The notes beneath the pieces were generated by a model, which was not told the DNA's origin, ran no database searches, and was given only the letters and a program-made list of their open reading frames with translations. Both the position numbers and the translations under genes were made by a program. 64,000 bases of DNA from Deltaproteobacteria bacterium (GTDB lineage Bacteria > Myxococcota_A > Polyangia > GCA-2747355): assembly GCA_020633415.1 (NCBI GenBank), contig JACKDQ010000008.1, positions 124,001 through 188,000 on the forward strand, written 5' to 3'. The first letter of the stretch is position 1; each line of letters starts with the position of its first letter. Shown piece after piece: positions 16,686-25,500 of this stretch.

Positions 16686-17063
16686 CTAGTCGTCGGTGTC
16701 GGTTGGCGTCTCACCCCGCTTGTGCCCGCCTGTGGAGGCGGCGCGCAAATTGCGAGCGCAGGATCGCATGTAGTCGGCCAATGCTTCGTGGTCAGCGACT
16801 GCAACAAATTCCACGCCAAAGCCCTTGCCAGGACGCCTCCAACGCACCAACGCCTGGGCGGCGAGCTGCCGGCCTCCTTCGCCCAGCTCGATGTTCAGGG
16901 TGACGCGCTGGTTATCCTCGACCGCCATCTCGGACTGAACAAAAGCACCCTTGATGCCGAGTTCACGGACGCATACAGACGTTTCGCCGATCTTGCCAAC
17001 CAGCTCTTCCGAGCTTCGTAGCAATTCGAGCACGTTTTCCGAGGGTTCGTAGTTGTTGCTCAC
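16686..17063 (-). CDS. Small PilZ-like protein
   Basis: About 125 residues. The GTG at 17063 is preferred because GAGGTGG lies just upstream; the frame itself is open to 17150 but would run into the PKS start region. The middle part (SVCVRELGIKGAFVQSEMAV, RVTLNIELGEGGRQLAAQALVRWRRPGKGFGVEFV) has the strand order and the Gly-x-Gly-Val/Phe ending of PilZ-type barrels, but it lacks the RxxxR motif and the Asp/Asn-x-Ser-x-x-Gly motif is not evident. It may be a non-binding PilZ relative. It is transcribed away from the PKS, whose start is 70 bases away. Confidence 0.6.
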   Translation of the reverse strand: MSNNYEPSENVLELLRSSEELVGKIGETSVCVRELGIKGAFVQSEMAVEDNQRVTLNIELGEGGRQLAAQALVRWRRPGKGFGVEFVAVADHEALADYMRSCARNLRAASTGGHKRGETPTDTDD

Positions 17064-17121
17064 CCTTGGCCCACCTCGATTTTTCCGATACCGTAAAGAG
17101 TATAACCCCAATTCAAATCGT

Positions 17122-17135
17122 GGAGGAGGCCTTTG
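17122..17135 (+). promoter_or_regulatory. Ribosome binding site fixing a TTG start of the PKS gene
   Basis: GGAGGAGG at 17122-17129 precedes a TTG codon at 17133. No ATG or GTG in this frame lies between it and the conserved KS start, and the strong Shine-Dalgarno run makes TTG the likely initiator, although the gap between the run and the TTG is short. Confidence 0.6.
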
Positions 17136-20100
17136 AGCTCCGCTGGGCAAGGCTGTGCAGGAAAGCGTCGCGATGACGTGGCGATTGTTGGAATGGCCTG
17201 TCGTTTTCCACAGGCGCCGGACATCTCAAGCTACTGGCGTCTGTTGATCGAAGGACGTGATGCGATCGGCGAAGTTCCTCCGGATCGGTGGGACATCGAT
17301 GAATATTACGATCCCGACACCGCTGCTCCAGGAAAGACGGCGTGTCGCTGGGGTGGCTTTATCGACGATGTGCGCGGGTTCGATTGGCGTGCGTTTGGCA
17401 TCGTGCCACGCGAGCTGATGAACATCGACCCCCAGCATCGCTTGCTGATGGAGGTCAGCTGGCACGCGATCGAGGATGCCTGCTTGCCGATCGAGAGCCT
17501 GGCGGGCTCGCGCACGGCGGTCTACATGGGTGTGATGTGGAACGACTACCTGCGTCTGCAGACACACGACCTGGAGACGATCGATTCGTTTACCGTTGTC
17601 GGTAACGACTGGTCGTTCGCTGCGAACCGCGTGTCCTACGCCTACGACTTGCGCGGACCAAGCGTCGCAATGAACGTCGGCTGCGCCTCCTCCGGCTTGG
17701 CGATCTATCAAGCGTGCCAGGCTTTGCGCACCGGCGACGCCGACATGGCGCTCGCCGGTGGCGTCAATCTGATCCTATCGCCGGACATCTATGTCGCACA
17801 CACAAAAGCCGGAATCCTTTCGCCGGAGGGACGCTGCAAAACGTTTGACGCGAGCGCCGACGGGTTTGTTCCAGGCGAAGGTGCCGGCGTCGTTGTGCTC
17901 AAGCGCCTCGACGATGCGCTTGCTGCTGGCGACCGAATTTACGCGACGATCTGCGGTGGTGCGCTCAATCACAATGGCCACAACGCCTGGATCATGGGCG
18001 TCTCTCAAGAGGCTCAGGAGGATCTGCTGCGCCGGGCCTATCAGTCAGCCGGCGTAGATCCTGCGCTCGTCGACTACATCGAACTCCACGGCACCGGCAC
18101 CCGGGCAGGTGATCCGGTTGAGGCTCGCGCTTTGTCGGCCGTGATCGGCAAAGCAGCTGGCCGTGCGCATCCCTGTCAGGTCGGTTCGGTCAAGACAAAC
18201 ATCGGGCATCTCGAGTCTGCCGGCACGGTCTCGCATGTGATCAAGACGGCGCTCTCGCTCTACCATCGTCGAATTCCGGCGACGCTCAACCTTACGACGC
18301 TCAACCCCGAAATCGATCTCGATGCACTCAACTTGCGCCATCAGGGAAGCACAGAGGTTTGGCCGGAACGCGGTCAGAGCTGTCGCTATGCCGGCGTGAC
18401 GTCATTGTCGCTGGGCGGCGCCAACTCGCATCTAGTCCTAGCGGAGGCGCCGGCAGTCAAGGCGCCTTCTCGACTAGATCGAGGCGTGCAGCTGCTTACT
18501 TTGTCGGGCAAGACCAAGGGCGCTTTGCGCGATAACGCGGCGCTATTGGCGCAGCGCCTGCGCAGCGATTGCGATCTAGCCGATGCAGCATTCACGGCGA
18601 GTGTCGGTCGCAGTCACTTCGGCTTCCGCGCGGCGGTCGTCGCCAATTCGGCAGAGCAGGCAGCGCGACGTCTCGACTTGGTTGCCAAGGAACAAGCCGA
18701 CGGGGGTGTCGTCGTTGAACGATCGACCGCCGCGACGTCTCGGGTTGCATTCCTGTTTACCGGTCAAGGATCACAGTACGCGGCAATGGGCCGTGAACTT
18801 TTTGAGGGCCAACCGGTATTCCGACAGGCATTCGAGCGCTGTGAAGCGGCGCTCGCAAAGCGGCTTCCTCGCCCACTGCGCGAGGTGATCTTCGCGAGCG
18901 ACGACGCCGAGCTCGCACAGACCCAGTACACGCAGCCGGCGCTGTTCTCCTTGCAGGTCGCGCTAGCCGCGCTTTGGCGCAGCTGGGGGGTCGAACCGGC
19001 GGCGGTGATCGGCCACAGCGTTGGCGAGTACGCTGCCGCGACAGTTGCCGGTGTGTTTTCGGTGGAGGATGGTGCCGCGTTGATCGCCGAGCGAGCGCGG
19101 CTGATGCAGTCGCTGCCGCCCGGTGGGGCGATGGCCGCGATTTTCGGAGAGGCAGACCTGGTCCGGCCAGTCGTTGCCGCGCAGGACGGTGCGGTTTCGA
19201 TCGCGGCGATCAATGGACCACAGAGCACGACGATCTCAGGCCGCGCTGACGCCGTTCAGGCGGTTGTCGATTACTTCGTCCAGCGCAAGACCGTGACTAA
19301 GCCGCTCAACGTCTCTCACGCATTTCACTCGGCCTTGATGGACCCGATTCTCGATGACTTCTCTCGCGCCGCGGCACGCGTGTCGTTCTCGAAACCCAAC
19401 GTGCCCTTTGTCTGTAACGTCGGCGGAGATTTCGCCGACGACAGCTGGTGCGATGCGGGGCGCTGGGTTCGCCAAATCCGCGAAGCGGTGCGCTTTTACG
19501 AAGGCGTTAAGGCGCTCGAGAAAGCAGGGTTCCGTACGGCGCTCGAAGTGGGCCCGGCGCCGATTTTGCTCGGAGCAGCACGTCGCTGTGTTGCTGAGGA
19601 TGGCTGGACTTGGAACGCCTCGCTAAAAAAGGACGTCGCCGAGCACGAGCAGATGCTGCTGGCTCTTGGCGGTCTGCACTGCGTTGGCGTTGGCGTCAAC
19701 TGGCAGGAAGTTTACGCTGCCGAGACTCACCGCAAGGTTTCGCTGCCGGGCTATGCATTTCAGCGCCAGCAGTACTGGTACATCGACCAACGTGGCGGGC
19801 CCGCGACGGCGAGCAGCAAGGCAGCGCTGGCGCCGGCCGAGCTGATTGGAGAGTCGCTGCACTCGCCGCTGCACGATGGCGACCTGTTCGAGCAGGTTTA
19901 CAGCGTCGATCGCTTTCCGCTGCTCGATGAGCATCGACTGTTCGGTAGTATCGTCGTCGCCGGATCACTGCACATCGCGCGAGCGATCGCAGCCGTTGGC
20001 AATATCGAGCGCGACGGCTGCGTGATCGAAGACCTCGAGATATCCCGCGCGATGGTGTTGACCGACGGTGGCGCGCTGGTCTCACAGTTGGTGATCGATC

Positions 20101-22598
20101 CCGTTGAAGGTGGACGGCGGCGTTTTAGGATCTTCAGCCGCAGCGCGGACGACGATCAGTGGACGCTGCATATCAGCGGTTTCTTCCGGGTCGGTGCCGC
20201 GGTCGCCACAGAGGAACTCGCGGTCCCGCCGCCCGATGACGCGATCAGCGGCGACGAGTATTACCAGCGCCGGCAAAAAGGTGGTCTTTACCTCGGGCCG
20301 TCGTTTCGCTGGATTGACGCGATCGATATCAGCAAGGCCGGTGCGATCGCTAGGTTGAGGCAACCCAGCGCGGCGCTGACGCCAATCGTCGCTATCAGCG
20401 GAATCATTGACGCGATGCTGCAATCGGTGGCGTCCTTGCTCGATGCTCGCGACGTTGCCGAGTTGCCACCCGTTCCGGTGTCGGTCGGCTCTTTGGCCGT
20501 CGCTGCAGGCGTGCCTGCAGAGTTGAGTGGCTTAGCCACGGCGCGCGATGACGGTCCGGCCGGCTTGATCGGTGAAGCGGTCTTCGCAGATGGCGAGCGG
20601 CTCTGGGCGCGCTTGACCGATGTGAGGATCAGACAAGCTAAACGCCAGTCTGTGCTAAAGCAACTCTACAGCGAGGGCAGCGACTGGCTTTACGAAGTCC
20701 AGCTCCACTCGGCGTCCACTCCTGCTGCGCGCAAAGCGTTAGCCGGCCGTTGGGTGGTTGTGGCGGATCTCGAGGATTCGCTTACGGCGGCGGTCAGCGA
20801 TCGCCTCAAGGCGTCGGGAGCCAAGGTGGACACCGTTTCTGCCGCTGAACTCGACGCCGAAGAACCGACGCTACCGGCGCTTCACGCCGACGACCGCGTG
20901 CTTTACTTGACGGGGAGCGAGCTGTCGTCGACGCAGCTATGGTCGATGATGCTGGTCTCGCGTTGGGTTGCCAAGTCGGGCGGAGCGCAACTGTTTCTTG
21001 CTTCACGCGGAGCCGCGGACGACGGCGGCGAGCCAGCGCGCTGGGCAAACGGTGCACTGGCGATCAGTCGTGTGCTTCGCAACGAGAGCGCAAAGGCGAT
21101 GGCTAAGGCGATCGATCTCGCGGGTAGTTGGTCAACGCGCAAGCAGGCCGAGGCCCTTGTCGCTGAATTGGCGGCCGACGACGATGAGCAGGAGCTGGTA
21201 CTCGATGACAGCGGACGGCGTGCTCAGCGGCTCGTGCGTTACGATCCGGCGGCAAGCGCCGAGCGCCCGTTTAGTGTTGCGGAGGATGGCTCGTATCTGA
21301 TCACCGGCGGCCTGGGTGCGTTGGGCCGATTGGTCGCGCGATGGCTTGTGACCCTCGGTGCGCGAAAGTTGCTGTTGGTTGGTCGCGGTGGGCCGTCGCA
21401 ACAGGCCAAGCTCGAGTTGGCAGAACTCGCTGAGGCTGGCGCCGAGGTTGAGATCATTCGCGGCGATATCTCTACCGCCGAGGGTGCGCAGGCGATCCGT
21501 AAAGCGATCGCGGGACAACGGGCTTTGCGTGGCGTGGTTCACGCCGCAGGCGTGCTGCGCGACAGTGCGCTGATCAGTATGGACCGCACGGCGTTTTCCG
21601 AGGTCCTGCAACCGAAGATCGCAGGCGCGCTTCAGTTGATCGATTTGCTCGATGCTCGGTCGCTCGATTTCCTGATCTTCTTTTCGTCGACGGCGCCGAT
21701 CATCGGCAGTGCCGGGCAGGCCAACTATGCTGGTGCCAATGCGTATCTCGATTCGCTCGCGCGCGAGCTGCATCGAGCCGGTTGGCCGGCGTTGTCGATC
21801 AACTGGGGCCCATGGGCTGAGCGCGGCATGGCAGCAGAGTTGATCGATAGCCTGGGTCAGCAGTGGGGGTTTGGCGCGATCTCTCCCGATGCCGGCATCC
21901 GACTGACCGATGAGCTGGTGCGCCGCGATGTCGCGCAGGCCGCGGTCTTGCCCGTCGATTGGCGGCGATTTGCCGCCCGCTACGAAGACCGTGCCCAGCG
22001 GCCGCCGGCGCTGCTAAGCGAGTTCGTCGATGTCAGACCGACGCCGGTTCGCTCGCGCCCGCTGACTGCGGAAGTGGCCGCCGCCCAGACCGATCCCGCG
22101 GAAAAGGTCGCATCGGTTGTGCGCTACCTGCTGCGTCTCTCGCCGACGGACCCGCTGGACTACAACGAGCGCTTGGACGAGCAGGGTGTCGACTCACTGC
22201 TGTCGCTCGACTTGGTCAAGGCCCTCGAGGCCGATAGCGGTCAGTCGTTGCCGTCGACGTTGCTTTGGGAATATCCGTCGATCAATGCGATCGTTGGCTA
22301 CTTGGCTGACCTAGATCGCGAGCAGCGCGCTGGTGCGGCCGCGGGTGGCGGCGAGCGCGAGCGGATCGCCGAGCGCATCGTCACCGTTGTCAGGCGCCTG
22401 CTGCGCTTGGGCGACAGCGACGAGATCGATCACGGCGCGCGCCTGGATGAGCAAGGGGTCGATTCGTTACTCGCCCTCGATGTGATCAAGGCGCTCGAAG
22501 CCCAGACTGGCACAACGTTGCCCTCGACCTTGCTCTGGGAATACCCGTCGGTCGACGACCTAGCAGATTACATGATCGCTGAGGGGATCACCCCCTAG
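17133..22598 (+). CDS. Type I polyketide synthase, one module: KS-AT-DH-KR-ACP-ACP
   Basis: 1821 residues. KS about 15-440: Cys184 (VGCASSG), His319 (HGTGT), His359 (NIGH). AT about 545-860: Ser629 (GHSVGE) and HAFH at 729-732, the malonyl signature. DH about 905-1170: His934 in HRLFGSIVVA, where the usual HxxxGxxxxP ends in Ala, then YLGPSF and Asp1093 in IIDAMLQ. KR about 1385-1580: GGLGALG, Tyr1532 in QANYAGANAYLD, and an Asp in VLRDSAL that fits a B-type reductase. Two ACPs follow, with Ser1688 and Ser1778, both in GVDSLL. There is no ER and no thioesterase. As the only PKS in the cluster, with a doubled ACP, it probably acts iteratively, extending a pyrrolyl starter. The oxidoreductase gene downstream starts within 21 bases. 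Confidence 0.93.
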   Translation: MSSAGQGCAGKRRDDVAIVGMACRFPQAPDISSYWRLLIEGRDAIGEVPPDRWDIDEYYDPDTAAPGKTACRWGGFIDDVRGFDWRAFGIVPRELMNIDPQHRLLMEVSWHAIEDACLPIESLAGSRTAVYMGVMWNDYLRLQTHDLETIDSFTVVGNDWSFAANRVSYAYDLRGPSVAMNVGCASSGLAIYQACQALRTGDADMALAGGVNLILSPDIYVAHTKAGILSPEGRCKTFDASADGFVPGEGAGVVVLKRLDDALAAGDRIYATICGGALNHNGHNAWIMGVSQEAQEDLLRRAYQSAGVDPALVDYIELHGTGTRAGDPVEARALSAVIGKAAGRAHPCQVGSVKTNIGHLESAGTVSHVIKTALSLYHRRIPATLNLTTLNPEIDLDALNLRHQGSTEVWPERGQSCRYAGVTSLSLGGANSHLVLAEAPAVKAPSRLDRGVQLLTLSGKTKGALRDNAALLAQRLRSDCDLADAAFTASVGRSHFGFRAAVVANSAEQAARRLDLVAKEQADGGVVVERSTAATSRVAFLFTGQGSQYAAMGRELFEGQPVFRQAFERCEAALAKRLPRPLREVIFASDDAELAQTQYTQPALFSLQVALAALWRSWGVEPAAVIGHSVGEYAAATVAGVFSVEDGAALIAERARLMQSLPPGGAMAAIFGEADLVRPVVAAQDGAVSIAAINGPQSTTISGRADAVQAVVDYFVQRKTVTKPLNVSHAFHSALMDPILDDFSRAAARVSFSKPNVPFVCNVGGDFADDSWCDAGRWVRQIREAVRFYEGVKALEKAGFRTALEVGPAPILLGAARRCVAEDGWTWNASLKKDVAEHEQMLLALGGLHCVGVGVNWQEVYAAETHRKVSLPGYAFQRQQYWYIDQRGGPATASSKAALAPAELIGESLHSPLHDGDLFEQVYSVDRFPLLDEHRLFGSIVVAGSLHIARAIAAVGNIERDGCVIEDLEISRAMVLTDGGALVSQLVIDPVEGGRRRFRIFSRSADDDQWTLHISGFFRVGAAVATEELAVPPPDDAISGDEYYQRRQKGGLYLGPSFRWIDAIDISKAGAIARLRQPSAALTPIVAISGIIDAMLQSVASLLDARDVAELPPVPVSVGSLAVAAGVPAELSGLATARDDGPAGLIGEAVFADGERLWARLTDVRIRQAKRQSVLKQLYSEGSDWLYEVQLHSASTPAARKALAGRWVVVADLEDSLTAAVSDRLKASGAKVDTVSAAELDAEEPTLPALHADDRVLYLTGSELSSTQLWSMMLVSRWVAKSGGAQLFLASRGAADDGGEPARWANGALAISRVLRNESAKAMAKAIDLAGSWSTRKQAEALVAELAADDDEQELVLDDSGRRAQRLVRYDPAASAERPFSVAEDGSYLITGGLGALGRLVARWLVTLGARKLLLVGRGGPSQQAKLELAELAEAGAEVEIIRGDISTAEGAQAIRKAIAGQRALRGVVHAAGVLRDSALISMDRTAFSEVLQPKIAGALQLIDLLDARSLDFLIFFSSTAPIIGSAGQANYAGANAYLDSLARELHRAGWPALSINWGPWAERGMAAELIDSLGQQWGFGAISPDAGIRLTDELVRRDVAQAAVLPVDWRRFAARYEDRAQRPPALLSEFVDVRPTPVRSRPLTAEVAAAQTDPAEKVASVVRYLLRLSPTDPLDYNERLDEQGVDSLLSLDLVKALEADSGQSLPSTLLWEYPSINAIVGYLADLDREQRAGAAAGGGERERIAERIVTVVRRLLRLGDSDEIDHGARLDEQGVDSLLALDVIKALEAQTGTTLPSTLLWEYPSVDDLADYMIAEGITP

Positions 22599-22618
22599 CT
22601 CAGCCGAATGGAGCAGAA

Positions 22619-23776
22619 ATGGGCATCAAAGCTGAAGCGTGGTTTCTCTATGCGCACGATGGGAAGGGGTCGCGCCGCGGTTCGTTCGTTCGCGAATCGT
22701 ACGAGATTCCCGACCTCCAGCCCGGAGAAATTTTGGCAGCACCGATCTACGGTAGCTGGGAAGCCAACATGGATCACGCGCTGCAACGCAATCCGGTCGA
22801 CGTCTGCCGCAGGCGTGGCGAAGAGCGGGTTGTCCTGGGAAATTGTGGCGTGCTGCGGGTTCTCGACGTCGGCCCCAACGTTACGCTCGTCGAGCCGGAC
22901 CAGCTCGTCGTGATGTCGGCGTCATCGGTGATCGATCAGTTTGGTTTCCCAAAACTGATCCCCGCGTTTGATTCGCCCAATACCATCGGTTGTCTGTCGA
23001 CCAAGATGAAGTGTCGAGAGCACGAGGTCACACCGATCCCTGACGACACCAAGCATCCGCTCAAGCGCTGGGGTGCCTTTTCGACCAAACACTTCACCGC
23101 GTGGTCGAATTGGAAAGTTGCCTACGGCACCTTTCGTCTGATGGTCGATGAGCACCAGCTGCCCAGACCGCATGTTTGGGCTTGGGGCGGTGGTACCGCG
23201 TTGGCCCAGCTTGACCTCGCTCGACGGCGCGACAACTGTGAGGTCGTGATGCTTTCGGGTGATGCGCGTCGTCGAAAGATCATCGAGTTGGCGGGTGTGA
23301 CGGCGATCGATCGCCGTACCTACGGACAGCTCAATTTCGACGAGCGCCGCATGTCGACCGACCCCGACTATCGCGACGCCTATCGCGCGGCTGAAGCAGC
23401 GTTCGTCGAAGACGTGATGAAGCGTACCAATGATCTGGGCGTGCAGGTCTTTGTCGACAACATCGGCACGCCGGTCTACCGCGCCACGATGCGTGCGCTT
23501 GGTCGTGAAGGCGTGATCACCACCGCCGGTTGGAAACAGGGAATGACCGTCAACTATTTGCGGGCGGCCACGTGCATTTCGCGACACCAGTTGATCCACA
23601 CCCACGGCGCGTCCTACCCCGAGCAGCTGGAGGCGGTGGCCTTCGCCGAGCGCGACGGTTGGCTGCCGTATCCTGACGAGCGGATCTTCTCTTTCGACGA
23701 GATTCCCCAACTCGCCGACGCCTATAGCGCCGGGGAGCTCGGGATCTCTACGTTATACGCGGTGAACCCAGAGTAA
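22619..23776 (+). CDS. MDR-superfamily oxidoreductase, possible trans-acting reductase
   Basis: A 385-residue protein with the medium-chain dehydrogenase layout. The N-terminal catalytic half includes the IPDLQPGEILAAPIYGSW region, and the nucleotide-binding half starts near residue 185 with VWAWGGGTALAQLDLA in place of the usual AxGGVG. It continues through the CEVVMLSGDARRRKIIEL segment, which resembles the strand and basic patch that select the cofactor. No structural-zinc cysteine cluster is evident. Such enzymes reduce activated double bonds (enoyl or crotonyl thioesters) or oxidise alcohols. Translationally close to the PKS, it may act as a trans enoyl reductase, since the PKS lacks an ER; this is inference. 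The subfamily was not recognised. Confidence 0.7.
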   Translation: MGIKAEAWFLYAHDGKGSRRGSFVRESYEIPDLQPGEILAAPIYGSWEANMDHALQRNPVDVCRRRGEERVVLGNCGVLRVLDVGPNVTLVEPDQLVVMSASSVIDQFGFPKLIPAFDSPNTIGCLSTKMKCREHEVTPIPDDTKHPLKRWGAFSTKHFTAWSNWKVAYGTFRLMVDEHQLPRPHVWAWGGGTALAQLDLARRRDNCEVVMLSGDARRRKIIELAGVTAIDRRTYGQLNFDERRMSTDPDYRDAYRAAEAAFVEDVMKRTNDLGVQVFVDNIGTPVYRATMRALGREGVITTAGWKQGMTVNYLRAATCISRHQLIHTHGASYPEQLEAVAFAERDGWLPYPDERIFSFDEIPQLADAYSAGELGISTLYAVNPE

Positions 23777-23827
23777 CGGTGCGAAACTGTCGACCGCGGC
23801 GTGAGCGTTTGAGCGGAAGGTGAACTC

Positions 23828-24289
23828 ATGAGTATGGGTTTGTTGTACGGCGTAATTGCTCTGGCGATCGGGGTTGTTCTGCTGTTCTTTCGTCTCGAGG
23901 GGGTTGCTGCGCGCCTCACGCTTGTCGAACAGGCGATTCGCGCGATAGCGCCTGCTGAGCGCCACGTCGGCGGTGATCACCGGACGTTTCGTCTTCAGAC
24001 GGACATCGCTGCGTCTGTGACCTATCGCGATCAGACTTTCGATGTGTCGGTCGTCGATATTAGTACAACGGGCGCGCAGGTCGTCGGCGTCGAGGCCGAG
24101 CGGGGAGAGGTGCTGACGTTGAACATTCCAAGCGGCCGGAGTGGGCAGGCGAGTTGCGAGATCAAGGTCATGCGTGTGCTCGACAACGGCGGTCGGGGCT
24201 GTGTTTTTGTTTCGCCGTCGCAGCGCTTCGTCAAGGCGGTAAAAATCATTCGTGGCAAAGAAGTCAAACGTCGGATGAGTCAGGGTTAA
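23828..24289 (+). CDS. Membrane-anchored PilZ-like protein
   Basis: A 153-residue protein with an N-terminal membrane segment (residues about 4-22, GLLYGVIALAIGVVLLFF) and a short linker, then a PilZ-like barrel from about 55 to 140. The barrel has VVDISTTGAQV, matching the Asp-x-Ser-x-x-Gly motif, but the preceding basic segment (HRTFR) does not fit RxxxR exactly. Cyclic di-GMP binding is therefore possible but uncertain. It is 50 bases after the MDR gene on the same strand and could be the last gene of that unit. Confidence 0.65.
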   Translation: MSMGLLYGVIALAIGVVLLFFRLEGVAARLTLVEQAIRAIAPAERHVGGDHRTFRLQTDIAASVTYRDQTFDVSVVDISTTGAQVVGVEAERGEVLTLNIPSGRSGQASCEIKVMRVLDNGGRGCVFVSPSQRFVKAVKIIRGKEVKRRMSQG

Positions 24290-24468
24290 CTAAGCCTTCG
24301 ACTTTAAATCGCATTTGTCCGTCGGTTGCCGCGCGGGGGCGTCCCGTGGCGCGGTAGGTCCAATCGCCTGCGCGTGAAAACGTCGCTTTCCGCTGCTACC
24401 ATTGAACATTCGGGCGTGGCCCCACACCCAATCTGCGGACGATAGGATTTTCTGCGGTAGGAGAAACC

Positions 24469-25482
24469 GTGCCCCGCCGAACAAACAACCTTGAAATAGT
24501 GACGCTTTTTGTGAGCGCGCTGCTCGTGGCCTGGCCCGCCCACGGGGCGCCCGCTGAACTGGACGATGCCGCAGACCATCACGTCGGTTTGCAGGGGCGT
24601 TATGCCAACGGCCTCGCTGATTCTTGGGAGTGGAAGCTGGGCAGTGGTCGCTCGGCGGAAAATCTCACCGGGATCTCGGCGATCGGTTTGGTCGCCGCGC
24701 ACCGCATCACCAAGCAGAAGGCACATCTCGACAGCGCGCAGCGGGCAGCCCGCGCGCTGCTTGGCGCCTTTGACCGCGGTTTCCGCCAGCGTCGACCTTT
24801 CACCCAGGACATCGAGTTCTTGGTTGCGGCCGGCTATATCATCGACGCCTACCGCTGGTTCGGGCGGATCGTTGGGCGCCACTCAGCAGCGTCTTTTGCC
24901 GAGCAGGTGCTCGCGCGACGTGCGGCTAGCGGCGCAGGTTCACTCGCCGGTTGGGACTTGGCCTCGGCGATCCGTGCGGCAGTCGCTGTTGGTCGCACCG
25001 ACTACGCGCGTGGCTTGTTGAGCCATGCCGTCGAGCATCGGTTGCGGTGGGACCGTGCAGACCGCGGCCGGGCGCAGCTTCTCGCGCGTGCCTCGTTGCT
25101 ATGGTCCCTGGCGCGCCTTCGAGATGTTGTGGGTCTGTCGTCGAGCGAGGCCCAACTCGCTGGCGAGCTGCAGCGCGCCTTGATCAAAGCGCAACGGCCC
25201 AATGGCGCTTGGCTGACCGACGACGGCCAGCATTTTAGCACCCAGCTGACCGCATACGCGACGATTGGCCTTAGTGCATGGTCGAAGCGCTTGTCAAAGG
25301 CAGCGGAGGGTGGCCGTCGCTGGCTCGAGCGCGTTGGCTCAGAGGATCAGAAACTGATCGCCGGCGGCCGGATCTGGTCGGCCCATTACAATCTAAAAGA
25401 GCGCCCGGAGGGCGACTTCTACGGAGCCGTGCAGTCCGAAGTTTTGTTGGCATTGTCTTCGAACTCCTCCAGCTCGCACTAA
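24469..25482 (+). CDS. Secreted alpha/alpha-toroid-like protein
   Basis: A 337-residue protein starting at GTG with GTAGGAG upstream. It has a signal peptide (hydrophobic about 10-22, cleavage near AHGAP). The mature part consists of repeated helix pairs with motifs such as ENLTGISAIGLVAAH and KAQRPNGAWLTDDGQHFSTQLTAYATIGLSAW. The PNGAW segment resembles the QW-like Asn-Gly-x-Trp repeats of terpene cyclase and glycosidase-type alpha/alpha barrels. No catalytic DxDD or similar is visible, so I do not name an enzyme. It precedes the TonB-like gene by 18 bases and is probably co-transcribed with it. Confidence 0.6.
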   Translation: MPRRTNNLEIVTLFVSALLVAWPAHGAPAELDDAADHHVGLQGRYANGLADSWEWKLGSGRSAENLTGISAIGLVAAHRITKQKAHLDSAQRAARALLGAFDRGFRQRRPFTQDIEFLVAAGYIIDAYRWFGRIVGRHSAASFAEQVLARRAASGAGSLAGWDLASAIRAAVAVGRTDYARGLLSHAVEHRLRWDRADRGRAQLLARASLLWSLARLRDVVGLSSSEAQLAGELQRALIKAQRPNGAWLTDDGQHFSTQLTAYATIGLSAWSKRLSKAAEGGRRWLERVGSEDQKLIAGGRIWSAHYNLKERPEGDFYGAVQSEVLLALSSNSSSSH

Positions 25483-25500
25483 CAAGGACTACTTCCACGA

